Shown piece after piece: positions 24,268-36,089 of a DNA stretch of 64,000 nucleotides (the stretch's first letter is position 1; each line of letters opens with the position of its first letter). The stretch comes from Druceiella hillmani (lineage: Eukaryota; Arthropoda; Insecta; Lepidoptera; Hepialidae). The stretch lies in contig JAYKKI010000027.1 in the NCBI GenBank assembly GCA_039881145.1, positions 20,099,001-20,163,000 on the forward strand. Direction: 5' to 3'. A model generated the notes under the pieces. The model saw nothing but the letters and a program-made list of their open reading frames with translations, was not told where the DNA came from and did no database searches. The position numbers and the translations under genes are program-made.

Positions 24268-25640
24268 ATGGAAATCAATATTACTCCAGTGCAAGGAAAT
24301 AAGACAAGAAAGAGGATTCAAAATGAAGATCAACGGAAGCGCAGCAGAAATAAGTGTAAAAGGTAAGTTATACATGTATTAGAAATTGGACGATTTTATG
24401 CAATAGGCAGCACGAGGATTAAATTCGAACCGTAAAATATTATTAAATTCTGCTAAATGAAAGTTTTGAATATAATGCCATTAATTTCTCTAGCTTGGAA
24501 ATATATTTGCCATTATGGGATTTGTAATTTTATTCATCGTTTCGACCCTTTGTATGTAATTTTACTGGATCCGGTATTTGCCCCAGTATTTACTTAAAAT
24601 GATTTAAATTTTATAAGATTTATTTTTATCATGGCACAATTTCAGGTACTCCTCCAAAAAGCCTCCAAATATAGCTTATATTACAAGCTGCACACATAAG
24701 AAAGGCGAGAATTCGTAACAGTTTAAATCCGTAAGATGAGAAAATGTCATCAGGCATTTTACGCAAAACCAAATAAAAGTTTTCAAGATAATTTTATATA
24801 AAAATTCATGAAAGCCCATACACTGAAATGTCAAAGATGTATAGTGGGAAATCGAGCAGGATCGACTACGTACATGAAAATTATGGCCGTACATACATCA
24901 AACTAAATAAATTAGTAAAAGTTTCAGTCAATGTGTCTTTTCAAAAATCCTTGGTGTTGGTATACATAGACTTCGTAATATTTCTAAAAAATTCTTTCTA
25001 CACGGGAATATACCACAGGAACATTGATAGGGTTTCAAATACAAATTCTGCAAAAAAGCATAATGTGATGATGTGCATTAAGTCCTTTAAGTATATTGAG
25101 TCGCACTATTGCAGGTCTGCAACAGCAATAAGAAAATATGTCTTGTCTGATTTATATATTTGTAAAATGTACCAAGATAAACAAGAAGGTGAAAGTCTCA
25201 AAGTACGCCATTCTTTTTTAACCCAAACTATAACATTGGTTTCAAACCTCCAAGAGTAGATGTTTGTTCTAAATGTACGGAGCTTCAGATAAAATAAGAA
25301 AATCACAAGACGAAGAAAAAGTCACATTGATGACCTCATTATGGATCCACAAAGTGTTTTTACACATTTTTGTGGTAATATGATGAACACACATTCGACT
25401 GCCAAAAAAACCAACTTTTACCAAAAGTTGCTGACCAAGCTGTGCGTTATTCTAGACAGCTGTATATCTATAACTTTACCATTGTGATTGGAACAAGTAC
25501 AAGTAATTTCCAAAGGAAAATGTCCGCATATATACGTGGACTGAAAATATTCCGCATATATACGTGGACTGTTTTTGAATTAGTTTTACGGACTGATTTT
25601 ACTGATAAAAATAAGGTGCACCATTTTCCGCTTTAGACAA
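24268..25640 (+). pseudogene. Decayed member of a repetitive insect protein family (IESHYCR motif)
   Basis: A first segment from ATG 24268 (GNKTRKRIQNEDQRKRSRNK) ends at a good donor, gtaagt, at 24363. It joins in phase 2 to a segment after ttcag at 24645 (YSSKKPPNIAYITSCTHKK). Later pieces in shifting frames give IKSFKYIESHYCRSAT, LYICKMYQDK, YNIGFKPPRVDVCSKCTELQ and SRQLYIYNFTIVIG. This order (basic start, IESHYCR, L.I.KMY, a CxxC cluster, QL.vYNf) matches a highly repeated, transposon-associated protein family of insects whose function I do not know. Stops and frameshifts make it a pseudogene. A 29-bp tandem duplication (gcatatatacgtggact) lies near 25530-25572. Confidence 0.6.
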
Positions 25641-26451
25641 AAGGATGTGTTGCGATTCAAATAAAACTTGGTGAAATTCATTATAATACTCTATTTCAAA
25701 CATAGTACATAGAACTAAAAATACTAATAATACACATCACAGAGAACAGACGAGTCTGTCCATGATGAGTACAGAAAGTAGCAGTGCGTGTAACGAAATG
25801 CTATTTAATTTATATTTCACAAATAATTATTTTTATTACGAGACTTCTCAGTTTCCAAAAATGATTAAATATAGGTTTAATAAAAAATTAAGGCAGAATC
25901 ATATAATCTTTTTTAAATCCAAATGGCTTACTAAAAACACGGGCCTTACTCTAAATAATCCTAAGCAACATCACACTTTCCCATAGGAATGATTTAATAT
26001 AATTGAAATTGTTTTAGGTGGCTTATAAAATTATATATTTTTAAATAACGAATTTCTGCTTTTTAAAATAAAAAAACTTCACATAAAGTTTGGATAAAAG
26101 CAATTTTTTGTTTGTTCAACACAATAAGATTAAAGAAGAATGAATACAATATCAAGGTATTTAATTTTTTTGCAATATCTTTAAAATTAAAGGTACGATA
26201 ATATATGAATAACCACGATTGCCACTAAAGTCAAAAATGAAAATTATAGGAAGGAAATTTGTTCGAGTTTCCATTTAAAATGTTAACAAAAGAACACTTG
26301 ATAAAACAGTAAGCTATCAACATAATATCGCCAACAATGTGATTCATATGCATAACTAATAATGTAAAATACATTCATATGTTTATGCATGAACAACACA
26401 TCGCAGAAAGGTACATGATTAATAAAGGTGTGAAATCGGAGTTTTATCAGT

Positions 26452-26483
26452 TATAGATAAAATACGTGCTGTCATTTTCAGTC
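26452..26483 (+). promoter_or_regulatory. Candidate core promoter of DM9 gene 1
   Basis: A TATA-like tatagataaaat (26452-26463) is followed, at the right spacing, by TCAGTC (26478-26483), the arthropod initiator consensus. Transcription from about 26480 would give a 5' UTR of roughly 108 nt before the ATG at 26588. A GATA-type site overlaps the TATA-like string. Confidence 0.5.
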
Positions 26484-26587
26484 TTTAAAACTTGCGTTAA
26501 GACTCAGTGTTCAAGATTACAAAAATTCTTTGTGGAATAATAATTATATTTACAGTTTATTAGTAAAAATATTTAAATAAATCAAAT

Positions 26588-26597
26588 ATGTCGCAGT
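26588..26597 (+). CDS. DM9 gene 1 exon 1 (10 coding nt)
   Basis: ATGTCGCAGT followed by the donor gtaagt: only M-S-Q plus one base (phase 1). It joins with the 'at' opening exon 2 to make Tyr. The matching ATGTCACAAT|gtaagt at 46211 in gene 2 supports this start, since exon 2 has no suitable upstream ATG of its own. Confidence 0.8.
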
Positions 26598-29500
26598 GTA
26601 AGTATGCTTTAGTTTTTTTCTCCATTATATTTAATTTACTGCCTATTTAAATTGTTAATGGCAACTTACATACTTAATATTAAATAGAATTAATGATTAA
26701 GTATGTTGTGCTGTATTATAAATATAATTTTTTAGGAATGAATAATTTGCAATTATATTTAACTCTATTGTGAACAAAATTATAATTTATAGAAAACAAC
26801 AAATGTACAGAGGACAATAAAAATTTATAGAAACAAAAAATAAACCTGTTCAGTATGAATCGATTCCGTGATATGAGGGTTCTGTTCAAATTAAAGAATA
26901 TATAAAAATTGGAATCTCTGCAAAGTATTTCTATTAAACTATTTCAAATATAAACTTAATTTTTGACCATGTGGATATATTGCCTAACGTACATGTCTTT
27001 TACAGCTTTAAGTGTATTGTGAATTTCTTAAAAATACTCTGGTTTAACGTTCACAACTTTTTTAATATTTTCTATATAGCTCTCTTTAGTACTTGCTGTT
27101 TAAATACAGTATTAAGTTGAATTAGAACTTCCTACTAATGCTGTTTTTGAGACGGAACTTTAACAAAATGGGGCTACAAACGACAACTTTGATGGTTCAT
27201 TAAAATACAAAAAAAAAGAGATTTGTACTTTACTCAGAGGGTACAAACTGTTTTTATTCAAAATTTCAACCAGTTTTAACTAAATTCCTGTTTCAACTCG
27301 TATGCCTAAGCACAAAAAAATTATTACTCACACCTCTTTACATGTTCCCCTTTGAGATATAATTTTAAGACTGTTGGATTAGAAGTTAGAAGACTGACAG
27401 ACAGATAGAAAACATTGTCATATAACCAATGGTTCCGTTCAGATTATTTATACTGAATCCTGCCAGCAAAAATACTATGCTGAGTAATTTAATTTTTTAT
27501 ACTGATACATATGGTGAAATATGTTTTCTACTATCATACTATTTGGTGCACCATAGCTACCATATGACTTGCTATAGCTTTTTTATATGTAGGGTATAAA
27601 AATTAAGGTACACCTATATTTGCAGGAAATATTTGGACCGGTAGATGGATGAGTAATAAGCATGAATCTGTGTGTGTGCGTGCGTGCGTGGCATGCATGC
27701 GTGCGTGCGTGTGTGTGTGTGTGTGCGTGTGTGTGCGTGCGTGCGTGCGTGCGTGTATACATACACACACACATGTACATATTATAATATTATACATTTG
27801 GACAAAAGTTGTTGTATAAACAAGTGTATTATTTTCATCAATCACTTAGATAATCAGATAAAGCATCTTAATTCATTAAAAAGTTCTTCACTTTGATGAT
27901 CCATCATAATTGAAATTTTTGGAAATCTAAAATTGTCATAAAAATCTAAAGATCATTGTGTTTATTTTATTGTAATATAATTTATAATATTTTGTAATAC
28001 ACAATTGTACAAAATGTTGAAATATTTTTATATTATACTGACTTTTAATAATATAAATAACTAATTTAAGTGCAGAAACAGTGTATCATTGTGCTTAGAT
28101 AATTGCCACACAATATACCAAAGAAATTATTAAAACCTAAAATTGAACACATATATTAAAATTCATTTCAATTCATTTCGTACAAATAAGAATATTTAAA
28201 TTTATTTGGATTGGTTTACTTCATATTCAATTACGTAATAATAGTTCGTGATGTGAGTTGGTTTCTATGTGAAATTACTAGTCCACAATGAGTTAACATA
28301 TTTGCATCTGACAGTTATTTGCAATTAGTGCAACATAATTAATTAACACTCATATTCAATATATGTACTACCTATAACAAATATAATTATGTATCATTAT
28401 TATATGTAATCCTGTTATTTAAGAAATTTTCTGCAAAATGTATACTTGTCATAAAATGAGAACTCTAATTTACTGATGCAAATGTGTCAAGACATGAATC
28501 ATGACATGTTTTTACTTCAGGTTCTTTTACTATTAGGCAATTTGATGTCAGTTTATGAAAGAATATTTTGATGTCCGTAATAATATTTGTAACCTAATTT
28601 GTTTAATATACTGTTTAAATGGTTATCATAACTTAGATTGTTTATATCTCCCCATAGTTTCAGTAAATAATAGTATTCCTTTTATGGCTATTTTATGAAT
28701 TTGCGGTGAAACATAATATTTTCATCATGAAGCATTATATTAAAATTACAACGATTTCTAAATTGAGGCTCCATTTTGAATTCATCATTAATGTTCATTT
28801 GAATTATCAAGAAAATAAATATATGCAAGTAAATAAAAATATATACTCATGACACATTGGTTTTTACTGTCATCCATATCTGAATTGCATTTTATTTTTG
28901 GAACTGTTATCTTTAACAAAGACTATTTAATATATCCTGTTTAGATAAATTAGTTTAATTTCCAAGTAAAAAATGATTTTAAAATTTTCGTATTAAATCA
29001 ATCTTTGAAATTGACACTTCTTGTAATAAACACAGATAAATATTGCATAGGTAATGTTGTTGGTTTCGTGTGCGATAAATCAGACATGTCTTTACTATAA
29101 TATGATATAAATCTTTACATTACACAACTATAGAGAATATTTTCCTATTTGCAATATTATATGCAGATACCTTGGTAATCACGCTTTAAAGTACTTTAAA
29201 CATTCTGAGGTTTAAGAAATACAATGTTATTTCTAGAATATGTTGTCAAACATTCACTATTTTGCTTTTAAGTTCTTACAATAAACATATTTTTCCAATA
29301 ACAATAAATTTACAGTTTACCTTATAATTGAATATTAGAAGCTTAGGCACAATAACCTACAATTTATATTTGTGTACGAGTAATACATTACTGAAAAAAA
29401 TCTTCTCTATAAATTATTTCATTACTGTACTATTCATATCACATTGAAATCTTACTTTAAATTTTTAAAAATGTGAGAAGTCTTCAAAGTTTGTATATAT

Positions 29501-32500
29501 CTAATTTTGTTCCATTATAATTAGAAAAAACAGCTAAACGCATGTTAGACTACGATTAAAGTATGGTTACTTAGTCTTCTATTTCTTTTAACGCATAAAA
29601 TATGGTTACATAGTCATCTATTTCTTCACATGCTAGATTCTGTTGAGTTGAGTAACCTCGTGGAAGATTTGGTGGAAACCCCAGTTGGAAATGAGGTTAA
29701 CGAACAGACGAGAGACAGGGGTATCAGTTTGGCAGATAGAGCTGGCTTGCTGATTTAGTGAACTTCAGAGGCGGGGGTGTCACTTAAAGTGGCAACGGAG
29801 GAATCCTATATCATCAAGATCAACGGTGGCATCTGTAGTTCTAGTTAGATAAATTACTCCTCACTCATCAGGACGTATTGGGCACACGAATGAGTTTGCC
29901 TAAACCCTTCAACCAATATGAAAATAAAGACAAGTTCACATGAATAGCCTTAAGTGAGAGGTCTTATTGTACCTTAGTTTCTGGATTATTTTCAAATATT
30001 TTAAAACCCATAGTTAGAGGTAAAAATTAGAGGACGGAGATAAATTACATGTCAATTTGAACTTTAATATTTTGTAAATTAGGCGTAATAATGAAAAATT
30101 TTAAATGAAACCTCCATTTTATTTTAAATCATCTATTATATAATAATATCCCGTTCAACAGAATGGGTATACAAAAATTTACTCTCACTTAACGTATATG
30201 TGAAGGTATGCTAAGTTTTATCTTCTAATATTTTCCTGTTGCAGGTTTTAGTTGAGATCTATATTGGAAGCATCTACTTTCAAAATTTTATGCACATAAT
30301 GTAAAAATAAAATGTAAAAATTTTGAAGTTGTGACAAACTGAGTGATGTATATACAAGGCATAATCATAAGGGTCATTTCATTAAGAAACACAAAGAATA
30401 TTTGAGCTATGTTATTTTTTGGCAAATTTTTCACGAACCAATAGATATAGGTATTTATTCAAGTTAAACTAATAAGAAAATAAATAAATTTGAAATGTTT
30501 TCATTTTCAGATCCTTATGGGAATCCATATCCTGGGTATCCTTCGCATGCACCTAATCAGCCATACCAGCCCTCTGTCCAGCCTGGTGTTTATCCACCAG
30601 GGTATCCCGCAGTTGCCCCTATTCAACCATTTCCTACAGTGGCCAACCCATATACTGGGAGTGGCAGTGCACCATTTTTAACTCCACAAACTGTTCCCGG
30701 TTTTGTTAACCCTTACACTGATAATAGTAAGTACCAATGAGATACAAATAAAGTAATAAATTTTTTTAAAATTTTTATTATGTCGAAATATTCTCTAATT
30801 ATATTTTTAAATTTTATAGGTATTTCAAAAATGAAGAAGCACTAAATAAACGATGAACTAAATAAACGAAGCACTAAATAAACAATGATTATTTGAGTGT
30901 CTCTAAAAGTTATTAATGGGAGAAATTAATAATGGGAGAAATTAGTAATGGGTGAAATTAGTAATGGGAGAAATTAGGAATGGAAGTCCATTATGTAACA
31001 TAAGTGATACTTTAGTATGCATAAGTGATACTTTAGTATGTATAGCATGGTATATTGCGACAATCAAACCGAGACAGTGATTTTGTAAACTTAATCATAT
31101 AGTGAACACACTATATCTCTAAAAGTCAAATATTTGCTTAAAACTAAACATACCTGTAAAGAGACATCAGCTCCATTAATGATTTTTCAGATGAAAGTAT
31201 AGAATGCTCAATTATAGCATTGGAAGACATTATGGTCTTAGAAATTTTCAGGAATCATCTTAAGTATTACAGTTAATGCAGAAGGTGCTAATACAATTCA
31301 AATAGAGAACCATCAAGCTTGCTTTGTTTTTGCTGGTTTCAAGTGGATAAGCATGATCCTGGAATCATTTTTTAAATTAGAACGTCTATAAAAACACTCA
31401 TTTAATCACACTTCTTCCAATGTTACTTTATTCTTTAATAATACTTTTTTGGCTATGAAATTCGTGACGAGACAATGATGTGACCACTGAAGACTGAGCA
31501 ATCTGTAAATTGACATCAGTTGCTTCAGTGCACTGTAAATCATTCCATAAAAATTAATATATATTTAAATATTGATCTGATAAAAACCAACGAGGCTATC
31601 AGAACTCACTCGAGACCTGTGGGCAATCAATTTAATATTTATGTTGCCCCATCTACTGCATGTAGCACTAATTCTTTATTATTGCTGAAATTATTCTATT
31701 TCTTATGTTAAAAAGGAACCTTATGTAATTCTTAGCTAATTTCAATCGTAAACTATGTCTATACCAAGTCTCACAAAAAACTGTTCAGCCATTTAGGTAT
31801 AATTCAGTAACAAACATCTAAACATATTTTTCATGTTGTAAATATTCCACACCAGTTAAACCGAAGGTTTCTTTACCACAAGAACTATATGGATATGGAG
31901 TTATTACCTAACAAACAAACTACGAAAAAACCAACTTTAGATAAATAAAATATATTAATATAATAAATCTGAAAGTAATTGAAAGGGATATATTATTAAA
32001 TTCAGAATTTTAAGGATATGAATTTTTGCCATTATGATGAATGGATGTAAAATAGTAATTCACTTATGTCTATAAGAATTCATGGACAACAGAGAATCCT
32101 CATTCCTGTCAACATTCTGCTAGTTGGTGAAATTAAAATTTAATCATGGATTTGAAATTCTTATATTTTTGTAAACTGTACCAAATTGATGCAAAAAATA
32201 GTCTGTTTTTATTTGACGAGAAATTTACATATATACAAAAATTTGTAATGATTTCCTTTTTTAACATTTTGAATAGAAAAATTGCTTCCATTCAGACAAA
32301 TACTTTAATTAACGATTAAGGAATAAAAATAAATACTTAATATAACATCAAAACTTTCATTATCAGAAAGTTGGAATATTTTTGCCAAAACAATTTATTT
32401 TAATTCCAGACGTACGTTGGGTGCCAAGCAGTAAATCAACATATCAGAGTTTAACCGGAAGTGCGCTGGTCGCAGGCCATGAGGGCTGGGACGGGAGTCC

Positions 32501-35500
32501 ATTGTGGATCATAAGAGCGAGATATTCTGGAGATTCGCTACCTGGCAAACTAGCAGCCAAACACGGATCTGCCTTCCTCCCCCATGGTGATCAAGAAATT
32601 AGAATTGACACTTTTGAGGTAAAGTTTTGGAGATAATAAGATATAGATTAAATATAGAAATAATATTTTTTATTCATAAGTTTATGATATAGTGAACAAA
32701 TTTTTCCACGGCATTATCTTTTCAAGTGGATATCTTGTCGTAAATTGGTTAAGTTACAAAATGGAAATGTAACCATTTTTTATTGTAGTAGTACTATAAT
32801 CAAATAGATGCTCTGGAAATGTGGTGCTGGAGAAAAATGCTTGGGGTATCGGGGACTGAGTCCCACATGAAAGTCTCTATACTTCAAGAACTCGGCATCA
32901 AGCAACGTCTATCAACAATTTTTCAGACTCAGACTCTAAAATTTTTTGGTCACATCATGCATGGATATAGTAGCTCCATAGAAAGCATTGCTGTGCAGGG
33001 AATAGTCTAAGGCACTAGATCACGTGGAAGGTCTTCGATGCGGGGGACAGGCCAAATAAAGTCTGCTCTAGGCGGTCTCCTGTATGAGTGCAACAGGTCG
33101 ACGACAACTAGTAAAAGATAGAGAGGTATCGTGAGGCGAGTAACAGCAGTCACCCATAACATTATTACATATTGACCACAACCGCTCTGCCAAGACTGAA
33201 ACAACGGAGAAAAAGAAGTACCATAATCATATGAATAAATAACTGTTAACGATACAGAAATTAGTTAAAGTTCTTGTAGCCTAGTATTTTTAGTACTCAT
33301 TTGCATGTTGAGTTTGCACTCAGAAATGCACCATATTTGAATCTTACCTACATTCAATTTTTTTGAATTTAAAAGAGTTTTTTATTATAATTTTAATCTT
33401 GTTTGAAATTTTCTCATTCTTAAAAAATTTATTATAATTAAATTTTAGTTATAGTTGTTTTTCTATTTATGATCATGTATTTGTTATTATTCTTGTTATA
33501 CACTATTTCTCTAGAGTAGATAGAATTTTAAAATTTTTAATATTTATTTCTATTTTGCTAGAAGTGACGAAACATTTTTTGGAAAAAATTTATCTATTTT
33601 TAAGAATGTCATATAATTTTGTATAAATTTTCAATTGTTAGCACTTATTGTATGTCTTTTATTGCAATAGGTTGAAAGATAAATATTCAAAATGTACTGA
33701 AAATTTAGCCAATTTTAAAAGACAATTACTAAAGATAAAGAGTGTATTACTACAGATAAAAAAGAATTAAGTGCTTGTTGAGCTGGCTAGATAAATGTTT
33801 TGTACCATTTATTTAAACTATGAATATACTACATCTATAGTATATTCATAGTTTAAATAAATAGTTTAAATTTTTTTTTTTATAGTTATTCGCAATTGTT
33901 TTATAAGATATAGAGGTGGGATAATGATTTTTATTTTGATATAACCTACAAGAAAAAAGACTGACAAAAATGCAGACCAAAAACAGTGTCCTGCTTTTGA
34001 AGTGAAATGCTGAAATTAACTTTACAAGGTTTTTGGTTATAATTACAATACGGTAGTTGACTCATTCTAAATTTTGATATTTTTCATACAATATTGTGAA
34101 ATATAAGTTAATTAAAAACCAGTCTTGAAAAAATTCAAAAGTTGATTGAAAAATAAGCCAGTTGTAGGCTTCTAAATTTGGAGATACGGATAGAGTTCAA
34201 TATATCCCTGTCTCTTTTCCTCTCATAGAATATAATGTGCAATATTAAAAATGACCTCACAACACAGTATTGCCGTCTTTTTCTAAAGGTTAAATTTAAA
34301 CTTTTATAACTCAGTCAATTTTTAAGATCATTAAAAAATTTTTTCACTCTTCATCAGCTTGTACCTTGAAATTATGATTAATGAAATAAAAAAAATTTAG
34401 TCAAATACCCAATTAGAAAAATCAAGCTCCATTTGTCTCTAACATCATAGAGTTTACCAAATCCATCTAGAAAATGACTTTAAACATTATTTTTTACAGG
34501 TTTTATGCGTTAATCCATCAGCTGTGCGTTGGGAAATAGCATCAATGGGCCTCGTACCACCTAATGCAGTTATTGGAGGAGAGACAGTGACTGGTGAAAA
34601 GTTATATATAGGGAGAGCTCGACATGAAGGATCTCTCACACCAGGAAAGGTAAGATATTTATTGTAGTGAAACTTAATAATCAGTCTCTTAGGGTAAAAT
34701 ATTATTTTCTATTTATTTCTTTTGTTTTTATCTGGCTATTGTGTTATATCTGCTTGTGTATTAGTTACGTGGAACGAACTTATAGCTGATATGCTCATTT
34801 TTTCATTATAAACAGACATTCTCACTTTTACATTAGGTTATGCAATAGTAAAACGGAATGATGTAAAACAAGACACATTTTTTGCATATATTTATATGTA
34901 TGTTGTTATGTTCTTTGATGTAAAAAAATACATTTTTAAAAAATTTACCAGTTTAATTTAATGAAAATTTCAAATCTAACAAAAAAATATGAATATTTAA
35001 TACAATAATTTTTTTTTAAAAAAGTCCATTGAATTCATTCATATCATCTCTTTGTTTTCATTTTTATAAATTTCACTGTAACTTTTATAAGTGAGAGAAA
35101 TAATATTAATAATTTCAAAACTCCTTTCAAAGTTCCCGGTAAGTAGAATGCAATGTTCTCGATATTTTCAGAGATCTTGTTTACAGAAATAAAAGAATTG
35201 AGATCTTCCTGGATTGAGGATTCACTACAAAAACAAAGCCAGATTTATTTCCAAACACCTTTAAATTTATGTGATTACACCACTTGACGCAAACTTATCG
35301 TATTATGCTCATGTAGTGATTTTTGTATATGTTAATGCATTTATTAAGAAGATGTTAAATAAACCATTGACATTAAATGGGGCGAGGGGTATTAAAATTG
35401 TTTAAACGTAATATGAAATGACGTAAAATAAGATGCCACAAAACGAGGAGTGTCTGTACTTTTGAAAACAGTAAAATTTACAAATTTATTTTTAATGCTT

Positions 35501-35736
35501 TGTTTAATATTTTTCTCATAAGTTTTAATCTGGTTTTTATCAATATATTGGGTTAAAAAACTTGCTTTTCTTTTAAATGTTACATAACTATGGACGAAAA
35601 TTTTGAAAATTACATGATTTCAAAAGTAATATTTGACAATTATTTTCAGATTCATCCAAGCAACGGATGTTTGTATATATCATATGGAGGCCGTGAAATT
35701 AGTTTCAGAAATTATGAAGTCTTAGTAAGAGTTTGA
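26588..35736 (+). CDS. DM9 gene 1: Tyr/Pro-rich tail plus two DM9 (DUF3421) repeats
   Basis: Five coding exons (26588-26597, 30511-30726, 32410-32618, 34500-34649, 35650-35736) join into 223 codons plus stop. Residues 1-75 are a Tyr/Pro/Gly-rich tail (MSQYPYGNPYPGYPS..., NPYTGSGSAPF). The two DM9 repeats follow: about 79-147 (WVPSS, GWDGSPLWIIRARY, LPGKLAAKH, FEVL) and 156-223 (GLVPPNAVIGG, GEKLYIGRARHEGSLTPGK, IHPSNGCLYISYGGRE, YEVLV). No signal peptide or membrane segment is seen. DM9 proteins are known as lectin-like recognition factors (oyster CGL1 binds mannose) and as cytosolic/vesicular proteins induced by infection in mosquitoes. A role in immunity or endomembrane stress is inferred, not shown here. 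Gene 2 downstream is a tandem paralog with the same architecture. Confidence 0.9.
26925..27460 (-). repeat. Dispersed repeat, copy D (in DM9 gene 1 intron 1)
   Basis: Shares with the copies near 48.4 kb and 55.2 kb a segment like tattaaactatt ... atatattgcc, and has the gttccgt and gacagacagat strings of this repeat type. The copy is diverged and its borders are approximate. Confidence 0.4.
27671..27776. repeat. TG/TGCG microsatellite
   Basis: Alternating purine-pyrimidine run of tgtg and tgcg units, ending in a short (ac)n stretch. It is a potential Z-DNA former and lies in DM9 gene 1 intron 1. Confidence 0.9.
27900..30480 (+). other. DM9 gene 1 intron 1, remaining part
   Basis: AT-rich with no exon seen. 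The stretch 29640-29930 is less AT-rich than its surroundings and may be an old repeat, but no family is recognised. Confidence 0.5.
30511..30726 (+). CDS. DM9 gene 1 exon 2 (Tyr/Pro-rich tail)
   Basis: The acceptor is ttttcag before 30511 and the donor gtaagt from 30727; phase 1 on both sides. It encodes PYGNPYPGYPS, VYPPGYPAV and NPYTGSGSAPF, a tail resembling those of annexin A7 and scramblase-type proteins in composition only. Confidence 0.85.
30838..30985. repeat. Two adjoining short tandem repeats in DM9 gene 1 intron 2
   Basis: First three units containing actaaataaacga (about 15 bp each, 30838-30886), then about five units of a 16-bp repeat like taatgggagaaattag (30914-30985). Confidence 0.85.
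32410..32618 (+). CDS. DM9 gene 1 exon 3 (first DM9 repeat)
   Basis: The acceptor is attccag before 32410 and the donor gtaaag from 32619; it enters in phase 1 and leaves in phase 0. Exon length (209 nt) is identical to the gene 2 counterpart. It contains LVAGHEGWDGSPLWIIRARY and LPGKLAAKHGSAF. Confidence 0.9.
32800..33215 (+). pseudogene. RTE-like LINE, C-terminal end of the reverse transcriptase protein
   Basis: A single frame carries IDALEMWCWRKMLGV, ILQELGIKQRLS, TLKFFGHIMHG, GTRSRGRSSMRGTGQIKSAL and RGIVRRVTAVTHN, then PQPLCQD. This is the ending of endonuclease-reverse transcriptase proteins of insect RTE-type LINEs. It is interrupted by four in-frame stops but no frameshifts were noticed. 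It is a 5'-truncated copy in DM9 gene 1 intron 3. Confidence 0.8.
33807..33862. repeat. Hairpin: perfect 25-bp inverted repeat with 6-bp spacer
   Basis: The arm atttatttaaactatgaata... (33807-33831) pairs with 33838-33862 without mismatch around catcta. It lies in DM9 gene 1 intron 3. Confidence 0.9.
34500..34649 (+). CDS. DM9 gene 1 exon 4 (second DM9 repeat, first half)
   Basis: 150 nt, phase 0 at both ends, acceptor tttttacag and donor gtaaga. It encodes RWEIASMGLVPPNAVIGGE and GEKLYIGRARHEGSLTPGK, the most typical DM9 stretch of the gene. Confidence 0.92.
35650..35736 (+). CDS. DM9 gene 1 exon 5 (end of second DM9 repeat)
   Basis: 87 nt after the acceptor tattttcag, ending in TGA at 35734-35736. 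It encodes IHPSNGCLYISYGGRE and NYEVLVRV, the usual DM9 ending. Confidence 0.92.
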   Translation: MHPSNGCLYISYGGREISFRNYEVLVRV

Positions 35737-35772
35737 AGTTTTCTACTTTGACATCAGTTATGCTTATATTTC

Positions 35773-35778
35773 AATAAA
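35773..35778 (+). terminator. Poly(A) signal of DM9 gene 1
   Basis: AATAAA 37 nt after the stop codon. Confidence 0.6.
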
Positions 35779-35779
35779 A

Positions 35780-36031
35780 TAACAAAAAAAAATTATATTT
35801 ATCTATTTAATAACTATGTTTCTTTTAAAATAAAAATGTTTTATGTTGAAATTTTGTTTTTTTTAAATTTATGGAACATTTGTTTTATTAATTTTAAATT
35901 TATTCCAAGTTTGAAAAATGGACTAATATAATAGACAGACATTGGTAGAAAATTAGGGTTACATTTACAAGTCATAGTAATATGTGTTTATGGGCGTATG
36001 TATATATATATATATATATACAAATACATAC

Positions 36032-36089
<58 letters not shown>

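Noticed and set aside
24828..25259. Intact 143-codon gene
   Set aside because: It is one frame of a larger decayed repetitive-family copy whose motifs continue in other frames.
27583..27896. His/Thr- and Cys/Val-rich frames on both strands
   Set aside because: Produced by the TG/TGCG microsatellite.
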